Shown here: positions 1 to 11,049 of the stretch, one piece after another
How the letters are laid out: every line of letters begins with the position of its first letter
How positions within the stretch are numbered: position 1 is the stretch's first letter
Source: Petrosia ficiformis
Lineage: Eukaryota; Porifera; Demospongiae; Haplosclerida; Petrosiidae
Length of the DNA stretch: 64,000 bases
NCBI GenBank assembly: GCA_947044365.1
Contig: OX345647.1
Span: forward strand, 5,066,010 to 5,130,009
Direction: 5' to 3'
Program-made: the position numbers and the translations under genes
The notes under the pieces: generated by a model
Told to the model about the DNA's origin: nothing
The model's database searches: none
What the model saw: the letters and a program-made list of their open reading frames with translations, nothing else

Positions 1-163
1 AATATACTAATAATAAACTAATCATATACTAGTATTATGATCATAATAATTACACTGTATGCTAATAATAATTATATACCAGTAATTTACTAATAATTTA
101 CAAATAATTTACTAATTTCTTATTATTATACTATAATTATTGTTTTACTAGTTCTTTCATAAG
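1..163. other. AT-rich sequence, probably intron of the HECT ligase gene
   Basis: This is highly AT-rich sequence with runs of TAATAATAA-like words and no recognisable coding. It ends in a pyrimidine/AT tract followed by AG just before the first recognisable HECT exon, so it is best read as the 3' part of an intron. Upstream exons of the ligase lie outside the window. Confidence 0.5.
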
Positions 164-2474
164 TTGGTGATGAGTTCCCGGACTTCACAACAAGGAAGAC
201 TGCAGGAATTTCTGATTGGTCGTGCAATAGATATTTCAGTTCGTAGAACACATCTTTACGAAGATGCCTTCGCAAAACTAGCCACAGCAGGTGTGTATCA
301 CTTCATACATATATGTATATCAATGATCATTAATTCGTTATTCTTATTTATATCCTCAACAGATATCAGACAGAGATTGAGAGTGAACCTCATAAATGCT
401 CAGGGACTTGATGAAGCTGGTATTGATGGTGGAGGTCTCTTCAGAGAGTTCTTGTCAGAGACTCTTAAGACAGCGTTTGATCCTAATAGAGGATTCTTCA
501 CTTCTTCTGAAGAAGGATTTTTATACCCAAACCCAAAAGTTCATTTAATAAATGAGGATTATAAAATTCATTTTAAATTCCTTGGAGCTCTTCTCGGCAA
601 AGTAATTCGCATGTAATTATATATACATGCATGTACATGTATGTATGTACATGTATGTATGTGCATGTAAATGTATGTATGTAATGTATGTATGTATGTA
701 TGTATCTACTGTATGTACTGTATGTACTGTATGTATGTATGTATGTATGTATGTATTTATATGTACATGTATTGTATGTATGTATGTATGTATGTGTGTA
801 CATGTATGTATTTACATTGTATGTACTTCACTACATGTACACGTCAAGGACATTTGTACACATGTACACTTTGTACAGTGTACATGTAGTTAGGTGTTTG
901 TTATTGTAATATACATGTACATGTATCATGAATTGTTTCCATATCTCCACTGCAGGCTTTATTTGAACGAATGATGGTGGAGTTACCATTTGCTTCCTTC
1001 TTCCTACGTAAATTAACATCAAGTGGGCGTGGTTGGGTGGATACTCATCACCTTGCCTCTCTTGATCCTGAACTATATCGTCATCTACTCTGGTTAAAAA
1101 ACTATAATGGGAACTTTGAGGATCTGGGACTTGACTTCACTACATTGTCAAATGAATATGGACAATCCAGAGTGAGTATACATGTATAAACAGTGTACAT
1201 GTAGTATGTGTACTCAATTGCACTGTACATAATTTATTTATACATTATTAATACACTGTATGTATGTATGTACATGTATGTATACATATGTACGTGTGTA
1301 TGTACACAGGGTTTCATTTAGAAAATTCATTAAGGGGGGCGAAACGTGAATTTGAAAGATTTACCCTGAACCATAGCCTTGGTATTGATGTTTTCATTCC
1401 AAAATCAATCATTACAGTTTGGGCCAAAACATGCATGTATGTAACTATGTACATGTATGTATGTATGTATGTATGTATGTATGTATGTATGTATGTATGT
1501 ATGTATGTATGTATGTATGTATGTACGTATGTATGTTTGTATGTATGTACGTATGTATGTACATATGAATTAATTAATTTATGTAATTTATGCTCTTTTA
1601 AAGGTTATAGAATTAAAACCAGGTGGCAGGCATATTCCAGTCACATGGACCAATCGAATTGAGTACATACATTTATTAGCAGATTATCATCTCAATCGAC
1701 AGCTGGAAACACAATTCCAGGCGTTCAGAGAGGGACTAAATGGGGTTGTCCCTCTCTCATGGTTAACACTATTTAATCAAACAGAGTTACAGACTCTTAT
1801 ATCGGGAGCTGAAGTTCCTATTGACATTCAAGATCTGAGGTCTCATACACGATATTCAGGTACTTAACAATTCACACTACAGTGGAACCCCTCTATTTCA
1901 AACCTTTGAGACAAATAAAGTGTTCTAATTAGAGGGGTGTTCTCATTCCAGGGGTGAATTTACAGTATATATTAATAAAAAGTCATCATGCAGTATAGTA
2001 ATTATTCAGTAGTTTCATATTCAAACTACAGTAGTTCAATAGTAATGAGACAGTAATTACTATTACTGTATGGTGACTTTTTATTGGTATATATAATACT
2101 GTAATCATCCTTAATACAGGGGTATCCTCATTTCATAGAGGTTAACATACATGTATGTATTACAACACATAATAGGTGAATATAAAGAAGATCATAGTTC
2201 TATCAAGATGTTTTGGAACGTTGTAAATAGCTTTTCTGAAAATGAAAAACGTCAACTCCTCAAATTTGTCACAAGTTGTAGTCGACCGCCAATGCTCGGA
2301 TTTAAAGAACTTCATCCACCATTTACAATACTCTCAGCACGAGAGTCAAGTCACTTACCCTCAGCTAGTACCTGTATGCATCTACTAAAACTACCAATGT
2401 TTGAAACCATTGAACTAATGAAAGAGAAACTCCTATATGCGATATCATCAGGTGCTGGATTTGAGCTCAGTTAG
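164..2474 (+). CDS. UBE3C: HECT-type E3 ubiquitin ligase, UBE3C-like (3' part, five exons)
   Basis: Partial gene; earlier exons are off the left edge. Exons by GT-AG junctions: 164-290, 363-601, 956-1171, 1604-1859, 2176-2474 (stop TAG). Joined they give about 378 residues in one frame with consistent phases. The product is the HECT domain, which takes ubiquitin from an E2 as a thioester and passes it to substrate. Seen: the N-lobe motif AGIDGGGLFREFL, then LASLDPELY, IPVT and YIHLLADYHLNRQ, then the C-lobe motif LLKFVTSCSRPPMLGFKEL. The catalytic cysteine sits in STCMHLLKLP (codon 2373-2375), and the protein ends in GFELS, the usual HECT terminus. The match to UBE3C is closer than to UBE3B, whose region before the cysteine is longer; this judgement is from memory of the families. 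The left boundary of the first exon is uncertain by some bases. Introns 2 and 3 hold ATGT repeats; intron 4 holds a transposon remnant. Confidence 0.9.
620..800. repeat. (ATGT)n microsatellite in HECT intron 2
   Basis: Long imperfect run of ATGT/ACATGTAT words inside the 354-bp second intron of the HECT gene. It produces spurious Tyr/Met/Cys/Val-rich reading frames on both strands. Confidence 0.85.
1435..1565. repeat. (ATGT)n microsatellite in HECT intron 3
   Basis: Nearly pure tetranucleotide array of about 30 ATGT units with a few C substitutions (ACGT), inside the 432-bp third intron. Length variation between alleles would be expected. Confidence 0.9.
1873..2147. mobile_element. pogo/Tigger-like MITE remnant in HECT intron 4
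   Basis: The left end reads CAGTGGAACCCCTCTATTTC and is followed by a mirrored AATTAGAGGGGTG, the general style of pogo/Tigger termini (from memory). The centre is an imperfect palindrome: TATATATTAATAAAAAGTC on the left is answered by GACTTTTTATTGGTATATA on the right. No coding capacity is seen. Exact ends are not certain. Confidence 0.5.
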
Positions 2475-2519
2475 GAGAGCAGTGTGCTGTACACTGTATA
2501 AATATCTTTTCGTCACACG

Positions 2520-2525
2520 AATAAA
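2520..2525 (+). terminator. Poly(A) signal of the HECT gene
   Basis: Canonical AATAAA 46 bases after the HECT stop codon, followed by AT-rich sequence. A second TATAAA-like stretch is not needed to explain the 3' end. Confidence 0.6.
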
Positions 2526-2966
2526 AAGAATTGTCATATTATAAATTATTGTGTTATTATGTTATTATTTCAGTCAAAATTGTTATCATTTTATAATATT
2601 TGAGTTTAATTTTTTTAAACTAGTTATAAAACACTTTGGTTGTACTGATCAATTTAGTGGCCATACGTGTTGTACAGGTTATGCTGACTGTACCGGTACT
2701 CCGAGACTGAAACAAAGGAACTGAACTAAAACAAACAGTGCAATTATAGATGTCATTGATCATCTGACAGTCACATGACTACTGACCATGAGAATGTGTC
2801 CTCAATCCTAGGGTTTAGGTAACCTCTTAAGAGTATAAACTTAGTAACTTCTAAAGAGGGTATAGCCTTGGTAACCCCTTGAAGCGTGTAACCTAACAAG
2901 CCACATTAATGACAGTCATAATTATCATCATTATTAAATGTGAACAGAAAATATTGTTTATAAATA
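2526..2966. other. Intergenic spacer between two convergent genes
   Basis: About 440 bp between the 3' end of the HECT ligase and the KRI1 stop codon. It holds no long reading frame. It includes a few short similar phrases (AGAGTATAAACTTAGTAAC, AGGGTATAGCCTTGGTAAC, GAAGCGTGTAACCTAAC) that look like a degenerate ~35-bp tandem repeat at about 2815-2900. Confidence 0.5.
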
Positions 2967-5900
2967 TTACAAAATGTTTCGTTTCACTTTTCTTTTTCGT
3001 TTATCTTTTATTTTCTGTACTGATAGTCCATATGATGACAAACGAGAATCACTTAGTCCACCTCTCTGTCTACCAACACCTTTTCCTCTTCTTAAGATAC
3101 CTTTCTTCTCCAAAACTTTCTCTTTGTGAGATCTCTTCCTCCGTTTAGAATCTTTTTTAAATGTCTGTTCATCTTCATCTTCCTCCTCTTGATGCATGCT
3201 GACAAGAATTCTTTGTTTCTTGTTCAAATCTTGAGTTATTTTTGAGTATTTCTTAATATCTGCTTTCTCTTCTTCATCAGTTCTGTAAACACAGGCATAA
3301 ACCATCGTAAACACACACACACACACATACATGTACATGTACATGTACATACATACATACATACATACACAGTTATACACATATTTCATGCACAGTTGAC
3401 ACACATACCCATATATATTCATATATACAGGGGTGTGGAAATAATGAGCCAACTGCCAGACATTTTGGCCACTCTTGTCCTACCCCCTATATACTTTGTA
3501 TACAGTTCAGATTACATTTACTGGACATTTCCACACCTGGCATATATACATGTACACATACATGTATATACATGTACACATACATGTACACATACATGTA
3601 TATACATGTACACATACACACTATAATATGTCTGTATGTGCATGTAGCTATGTATATGATATGTAATTATATACTTACATATCATATACATAGCTACATG
3701 CACATACACACATGTACACATACATGTACATGTATAGTACATACCTATATTGTACTGCTTTCTTTAAAGTAATCCATTTATTAAGTTCTTTATCTTCACA
3801 CTTCAAAACCTATTAATACATAATATAATTATCCACATTTAAAAAATGTCAGACAATTGAGTGGATAGTCAGTCACATGGCTTTTCTTAAGCCTACATGT
3901 ATTTATTATTTGCATCCACTATATCAATTTAGTGATCTTTAAACAATCGGACTTAGCATGCATTAATTTTAGCAAATTACTGAGCCACACCTACATGTAA
4001 TATGCCTAATAAAATGATGACAAATATATTTTGTTGCATTTACTAATTTTAGTGATTATTACGCTAGTCACTAAAATTGCTAAAATTAAATACAAAAGTA
4101 GACTTTGGGTATAAAATTAGAAATTGAAGTTGTGTACTAATCACCATAGTTACCATCACCATAGTTACAATTCTAACACTTACTTCTTCTGTTGTAAGTC
4201 CAAAGTCATTAGGTATTACAGATCTGTAATGAAATCTACAGGGTAAATCCCCGATGATATCCTCGTAATCTAGTTTATAATACTCATCAAAGTATTTCTC
4301 AAATGTTTGTTCATCGGGATCAAATTCTGGTTTCTTCTTGTCCATTACTTTAGAAAATAACGATCGTCTTTTTCTCTTTCGTTTTGAGGTTGATTCGATT
4401 CCTGTTTCTTCTGGATTAAAATCAGCATCCATCTTAAATCATAGGAAGAGATAGATGAATAGATAGATAGATGTTGATAGATATACACATGTATGCAATA
4501 CAGTGAGTACACATAACTACAATAACTCACATTAAAGTCAGGATCTTCACAATGTGGTTCTTCATATTCTCTAGAACTAGGAGGTACCCATTCATCCCAG
4601 TTCTCTTCTACATAATAAATTACACATAATTGAAGGGCTCAATGCCAGAGAGAGTAATCCCAAAACTGTATAGATCATTTTGTTAAACAATGCATTAAAG
4701 ACTGGATATACCTTACTACTGTATGATTAGTTAAACTCCTGAAACACATTTTGATGATGTTTTGGTGTTAACTATGGTTACAGTACAGTACTCAGTAATG
4801 TATTGTGAGCTATACCATGTGCAGTGGCGGATCTAGGGGGGTTTCTTTGGTTTCCGTGGAAACCCCCTTTCAATTTTTAAAATGCAAGTTTTGAAAAAAT
4901 AAAAAGTTTTAAAAGTCTGTGTGCCACGCCCACCAGCGTGTTATAATAACAAACAGTAGTAGGAGCATTGTAAAGATGATAAGTAGATAACTAACTATAT
5001 ATCTACAATTAACTACATGTACATGTGTACTTCAGTTGTGATGTTGCTAGTCTGCAAAAGTCTGATGTGACTGAATCTGAATCAGATGATTACCAATAAC
5101 AGTAGTGGTCAGGACTGCAGTGAAGTCTGGTTTCTTCTCACACTCATAGATATATCTATGGTCTGGTTGTGAATCTGATGCCTGTGTTTCATCAAACATT
5201 TAGTATAATAAATCATGATCGCTAGCGCTAAGTTACTAACTTATAGTAAGTTTGCATACCTTTCCTAACTGTCCCGATATGACATCAGGCTACTTAGCGC
5301 CCGAAGGAGCGAGTTATAATTAGGGAATTATTGGCCACACCCCTCATGAATAATTAATGAGCCAAAATTATCGCATGATTTTTTTTTTAGAAACCTCCTT
5401 TTTCAATTTCTAGATCTGCCACTGATGTGGTACTTAGTCCTTCAAATATTAATACATGTAATTATATAATAGTATTTATAATGTTTAATCTAATATCTAA
5501 TCCCTAGAGCTGGTGATAGTGAAATCATGATATTTTATACACTGCCAAAACAAATAGTTAAAATACTAATTTAGTGGTTAGTACAGTTGCAAGGATTTAA
5601 CAATTAGTTGGCTATTCAGAATACATACATCTTATACCACAGATACTTTGTACTAATTATATTCAATTATAGTTGAATCGCTATAATTTTAGGGTGCTGT
5701 CTACTCATATTTCAATTTAGTATAATTTATACTAAAGTACATGTAATTGTATCTGGCCATCAAAAAGGTTTGTAAACCCAAAATTAATTTGTACTTTTCA
5801 ATACTTGATGCACATTATGCAACATTATGCAACATTATGCATGTAGCCCAACATCCTCTATTGACAATTGACAATCTAAATTGAAACTCATGCTATGGCA

Positions 5901-8900
5901 ACTGTACTAACTTTCTAACCAATAAAATGGTTATTTTAACAATTTATTTTTTGCAGTGTAGATACGTGAACAACAGTGCATACTAATAGTGACATTAATA
6001 ATAGATTCTGAGCATTTTACACTTATGGCAGAGAAACTAAGTACTCACATGGTTGTGGATATGTTGAGGTGAGACAATGTCAGATGTACATGCTGGTGAC
6101 CACACGTCCACTATCATGATAGTAGTTTTTAGCTATCACTGTTGTGATAGTAACACTAACGCTAACTATAGTCACATCATTGCTACTATTGCTCACCCCT
6201 ACTTTCTATTGTTATATTATATTATACTCATGAATTTCATACCTTCTTCTTCACTATCACTGAATTCTGGTTTCTTCTCTTCCTCATCTTGATAATACTC
6301 CGAGTTAAAAACTTTCTTCATCATTTCATCATGAATATCAGGATCAAAATCTCCCTCGACATCGTCCTCATTAAAACCAACTGTTGGGTTCCCTGTAAGA
6401 TCTATAACATATACAAAATAATCACATGACCTCTGACCAATCAAATACACTAGGTCACATGATCACTTTGAGTACATGATGACTACCAACAGTGACCTCA
6501 TGTACATTTTTGTAATAAGCTAACTTTTCAGTTTTTCTAGTTTCTCAAGAATTTCTTGTTTCTTCAAATTCTTCAGACGCTTAATTTCCTCTCGTTTTTG
6601 TTCCTTTTCCTAAACAAAACAAGAGATACACTAAACCTGATTACTAAACATGATTACTAAACCTGATTACTAAACATGATTACTAAACCTGATTAGTAAA
6701 CCTGATTACTAAACATGATTACTAAACCTGATTAGTAAACCTGATTACTAAACATGATTACTAAACCTGATTACTAAACATGATTACTAAACCTGATTAG
6801 TAAACCTGATTACTAAACATGATTACTAAACCTGATTTACATAATAAACCTGATTAACATGATCTCTAAACCTGATTTACATAATAAACCTGATTAACAT
6901 GATCTCTAAACCTGATTTACATAATAAACCTGATTAACATGATCTCTAAACCTGATTTACATAATAAACCTGATTAACATGATCTCTAAACCTGATTTAC
7001 ATAATAAACCTGATTAACATGATCTCTAAACCTGATTTACAAAACACATGTACATGATTAACCTCATTCTACATACCTTAATTTTTCTCTCCTCTCTCTT
7101 TTTTCTTTTCTGTTTTCTTTTATCATCTATTCTTCGAACAGAACTGGTAACATTACGTGGATATGATGTAATCTATATATAGTATACAAGTGTGTGTCAT
7201 GTTCATTATAAATGAAGAGTTCAATAACTGACCACACCCCCTCCAGGTTCTTCAAATCGAAAGTTGAACTGACGTTCAAATTCATCTTGCTTTTCAATTT
7301 CTTCATCCTATAAAAAAAGGATTAATGGACAGACAAATGGACAAGTGATGGATAGATGGATGGTTGGATAAATGAGTGGATAGATGGACGAACAATGGAT
7401 GGATGAAAGAAAGTAGATGTGGTTAATGAATGGATGAAAGGATAGAAATGGATGGATGAAATGATTACAGTAACCCTCTACTCTGCCTATGTTAATAAGT
7501 GAACTAATGGATAGATGATACAGTCATGAAGTTCATGTCTTACATCAGATATATCTAGATGATCAGTAACAATCTCATCATATGATGGTAATCTGAAATC
7601 AATGGACAATATTCATAATGATAAACATGTAAATACATTTATGTATCACTATAGTAACCATGGTAACCAGTAGTACATGTATAAACGCTAGACTCAAATT
7701 CATTTTTATCCATAACAAGAAATTGATGGTAACCATGACAACCGGTGTGTGTGTGTGCATGTATGAAAATAGATTTACGAGTAAGATCTTTATCACCAAG
7801 GAGTGTACGTACATTTGTATAACTCTTAAACTCACTTCTTGCTATCTTGATCAATCCATCCTTTATTTAATATATAATCTCTCAAGTATATTTCATCAGG
7901 ATCAAGATTAGGATCATTCCAGTATCTACGAAGTGTGTCCATGTCTTCAATCTCTTCTTTCTTTAACTCAGCTTCGTGTCCCTTCAACCATTTTACATAT
8001 TCAGCTTCTTCCTGTTCCTGAAATACAAATATCTCTTAACATGGCAGTAGTCTAGTTGTCATCTCAATAATCAATGAATGTCATTGGATGGACGTATGGA
8101 TAGATGAATAGATAAAATATATTTATATTGTAGTTCAAACTCTACCAGTGACTTTTATCATCACCACTAGTTTCTGGAAAAAGACACTGGTTGGATTATG
8201 AGTTACAACAAAACGCTATTACCTGAACACAATAATACTAAGTTCCAGATGAAGGAATGAATGGATGTATGGATAGAGAAGATGGAAGAATAATGGTTAC
8301 ATGAGTGGATGAATGGATAAACAGACGATGTCTGAATAAATGAATAAGAGGATATTAATAGTTTGAATATACATGTTGTAAATATTATTTCTATTAACTT
8401 TCTCTTCCTCTGTTTTGTGTCGTAAGTTAAGACCTCCTTTCCCTTCTTCATGATCCTCAATAAGATCAGCTACAGCAGATTTGAAACTAAAATATATCGA
8501 CAAAAATCATATTAAAATGGCATTTACAAATTGATTTTGTCATTAAAACTATATACCTCTCTTTAAGTTTCAGCTGCTCCTGAACATATGTGGTACTCTC
8601 GTCCTTCTCCTCCTCATCTTCACTATCAGTAAGACCTGCTTCAACTCCTTTCTCTAGTAATCTATTACGCTCATAATCTTTAAGATACATAGGTTTAGTG
8701 TGTATATTAGTAGTATCATTATCCTCTTCATCTTTATCATCAGGTGACTCTATAATAATAAATACATACAACACTCAGACATCAAATATATTATTTATAC
8801 ACAGTCCAACATGGGCCAAATTGACACACACACACACCTTCATAGAACTCTATCTCCTTATCATAAATACGAGGATCCTTCTTCTTAACGAGAGATAGAG

Positions 8901-9365
8901 TATGTAAGAAATCCTTTGTCTTCTGAATAGTATCTTCCTATAGTCACATGACAATATGAAGAGGAATAAAGTTTGAAAATTAGATAATGAAAAGGACATC
9001 AATTAATTAATACTACAGATCACTCTATAACATACAGTTGCTTCCTCATCTTCTTCTTCAGATGTACTAGATTCTTCATCTGATATCTCACCATACTTGT
9101 CTTGTACTATAATATAATATATAGTATTATATATTATCATTGTATTAATTACATGTATATATATATATGTAATATCTAATGTACTACAAAATGAATAGAT
9201 ACTTTATTATAATCATTAGTCATTTCATAATGTCCTCTTAAAATACACTCTTATAAATACACAAGATGATGATATACTATATCACTTACATTTTGATAAC
9301 TCTTCTGATCTCTTTCTCTTCTCATATTGATCAGCATAAGTCTTGTTAATAGTTAACCCCTCCAT
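2967..9365 (-). CDS. KRI1: KRI1 homologue, nucleolar ribosome-biogenesis factor (15 exons)
   Basis: Complete gene on the minus strand. Exons from 5' to 3': 9290-9365, 9036-9106, 8838-8937, 8557-8749, 8399-8486, 7836-8017, 7544-7592, 7233-7307, 7077-7172, 6525-6609, 6243-6401, 4531-4607, 4184-4432, 3745-3809, 2967-3282. All junctions are GT-AG and phases agree; the sum is 1881 bases, 626 residues (human KRI1 is about 700). Family landmarks: SLVKKKDPRIYDKE (residues 66-79), MYLKDYER, RYWNDPNLDPDE, FNFRFEEPGG, SSVRRIDDKRK followed by a Lys/Glu-rich coiled region, EEPHCEDPDFN, and the C-terminal core KYFDEYYKLDYEDIIGDLP-CRFHYR (about 461-490). The tail is basic. In yeast, Kri1 works with Krr1 in early 40S assembly in the nucleolus. 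Large introns host MITEs and a minisatellite. The 5' exons are copied as fragments in the three downstream duplications. Confidence 0.93.
3305..3740. repeat. CA/ACATGTAC simple-sequence tract in KRI1 intron 14
   Basis: The last KRI1 intron (3283-3744) is mostly (CA)n, (ATAC)n and self-complementary ACATGTAC words. Around 3640-3715 the words TATGTGCATGTAGCTATGTATATGATATGTAATTATA are mirrored to form an imperfect palindrome. Reading frames here on both strands are low-complexity artefacts. Confidence 0.8.
4822..5424. mobile_element. 603-bp MITE (hAT-style CAGTGGCGG ends) in KRI1 intron 11
   Basis: The left end CAGTGGCGGATCTAG (4822-4836) is matched by the inverted right end CTAGATCTGCCACTG (5410-5424), 14 of 15 bases. 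The direct repeat ATGTG lies exactly outside both ends (4817-4821 and 5425-5429). The subterminal parts also pair: GGTTTCCGTGGAAACCCCCTTT on the left and AAACCTCCTTTTTCAATTT on the right. There is no transposase frame, so it is non-autonomous. The CAGTGGCGG terminus resembles many hAT elements (memory), but hAT target duplications are normally 8 bp and only 5 are seen. It lies in the 1.6-kb intron between KRI1 exons 11 and 12. Confidence 0.8.
5540..5958. mobile_element. TA-flanked MITE, family M2, in KRI1 intron 11
   Basis: Ends CACTGCCAAAACAAATAGTTAA and TTAACAATTTATTTTTTGCAGTG are inverted repeats; TA is present immediately outside both ends. A second copy (11834-12256) has the same ends and the same internal phrases (GTACAGTTGCAAGGATTTAACAATTAG). 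Its length of about 420 bp, TA duplication and lack of coding suggest a Tc1/mariner-type non-autonomous element. Confidence 0.8.
6617..7040. repeat. Two adjoining minisatellites in KRI1 intron 9
   Basis: The right part of the intron between exons 9 and 10 is a ~26-bp repeat, CTGATTACTAAACATGATTACTAAAC, here given as two halves CTGATTACTAAAC and ATGATTACTAAAC (about 6637-6835). This passes into a 40-bp repeat at 6836-7040 (about five units) built from ACCTGATTTACATAATAA and ACCTGATTAACATGATCTCT. Both derive from the same ACCTGATTA core. Splice sites of the neighbouring exons are intact. Confidence 0.9.
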
Positions 9366-9789
9366 GTTTCAACTATTACCACGTGGTTAACACACCTACT
9401 AATTAATTTTAGATGTCTACTATGAATAATTAATTTTTCATATATACCAGATTACACAAAAAAGAAAAATAAATAAATAGCTTGTTAGTTTACAATAGTG
9501 TATGTATGAGAATAAATACATGAGAAACATAAAATAATTGTGTATACAAATATGTAAGTTATATTGAATAGTGTATGAATTAAAATATATGTATGAGTTG
9601 TGTATCAGTGACAAATATGTGACAAAACTTCTAGTTGGCTTATAAAATATGTTTGACAGTCGTGGGATTGTTATCAAAGAGATTTCATTATTTACTAAGA
9701 TGTTTCAAAACTTAGAGATTTACTGGTAGCTTACGATGGATTATGACGATAGCAAAGGAGAGTAAAAATGTATCCTTAACATCAACTAA

Positions 9790-11030
9790 TCTGGAACTAT
9801 TATCAGTATCTGATGTTAGTGATACGAGTATTTCATCATAGTGCTTCATTGTTACAAGTTTAGGATTTAGGGATAGGGAATGCTTCATCGATACACATGC
9901 ACATAGAGTACTTCATCAGAGTGCTTCATCGTTAAACAGGTGAGTACGTTATTGATACATGTTTAGCATTGAGGATTTAGGGTTTAGGGTTTAGGATTTA
10001 GGGATAGGGAATGTTTCATCGATACACATCCACATAGAGTATTTCATCGGAGTGCTTCATCGTTACAAAGGAGAGTATACTTCATCGATACATTTAGGAT
10101 TTAGAAATAGGGAATGCTTCATCGATACACATGCACATAGAGTACTTTATCGGAGTGCTTCATCATTACACAGGAGAGTACTTCATCAATACATGTTTAG
10201 CATTAGGATTTAGGATTTAGGATTTAGGGATAGGGAATGCTTCATTGATACACATGCACATAGAGTACTTCATCGGAGTGCTTCATCAATACATAGGAGA
10301 GTACTTCATCGATACATGTTTAGCCTTAGGATTTAGGATTTAGGGATATGGAATGCTTCATCGATACACATGCACATAGATTACTTCATCGGAGTGCTTC
10401 ATCATTACACAGGAGAGCACTTCATTGATACATGTTTAGCATTTAGGATTTAGGGATAGGGAATGCTTCATCGATACACATGCACATAGAGTACTTCATC
10501 GAAGTGCTTTATCGTTACACAGGTAAGTACTTCATTGATACATGTTTAGCATTTAGGATTTAGGATTTAGGGATAGGGAATGCTTCATCGATACACATGC
10601 ACATAGATAACTTCATCGGAGTGCTCCATCATTACACAGGAGAGTACTTCATTGATACATGTTTAGCATTTAGGATTTAGGATTTAGGGATAGGGAATGC
10701 TTCATCGATACACATGCACATAGAGTACTTCATCAGAGTGCTTCATTATTACACAGGAGAGTACTTCAACGATACATGTTTAGCATTTAGGATTTAGGAT
10801 TTAGGGATAGGGAATGCTTCATCGATACACATGCACATAGAGTATTTCATCGGAGTGCTTCATCATTACACAGGAGAGTACTTCAACGATACATGTTTAG
10901 CATTTAGGATTTAGGATTTAGGGATAGGGAATGCTTCATCGATACACATGCACATAGAGTACTTCATCGGAGTGCTTCATCATTACACAGGAGAGTACTT
11001 CAACGATACATGTTTAGCATTTAGGATTTA
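9790..11030. repeat. Telomere-like ~117-bp minisatellite, copy A
   Basis: About ten units. Each has one to four TTTAGGA/TTTAGGG words, then GATAGGGAATGCTTCATCG, ATACACATGCACATAGAGTA, CTTCATCGGAGTGCTTCATC, ATTACACAGGAGAGTACTTC and ATCGATACATGTTTAGCA. Period measured from GGGAATGC words late in the array is 117. The number of TTTAGGA words varies between units. It lies upstream of KRI1 and downstream of the ankyrin gene, in every copy of the segmental duplication. No coding sense is seen. Confidence 0.92.
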
Positions 11031-11049
11031 GAGATTCTCTAACTCCAGG

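Noticed and set aside
573..893. Overlapping Tyr/Met/Cys/Val-rich frames on both strands
   Set aside because: They come from the ATGT microsatellite in HECT intron 2 and contain no domain; the surrounding exons are spliced around them.
9438..9677. Minus-strand frame starting MITIPRLSNIFYKPTR, also at 37897 and 51858
   Set aside because: Present in copies A, C and D because the flank is duplicated, but lengths and endings differ between copies and the sequence is AT-biased; no support as a gene.
9790..11030. A CRISPR array
   Set aside because: Repeats are ~117 bp with variable internal heptamer counts and no distinct spacers, there are no cas genes, and the genome is eukaryotic.
9790..11030. 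A true telomere or telomere fusion
   Set aside because: Telomere-like heptamers occur only one to four at a time inside a longer non-telomeric unit and are mostly TTTAGGA; genes continue on both sides.
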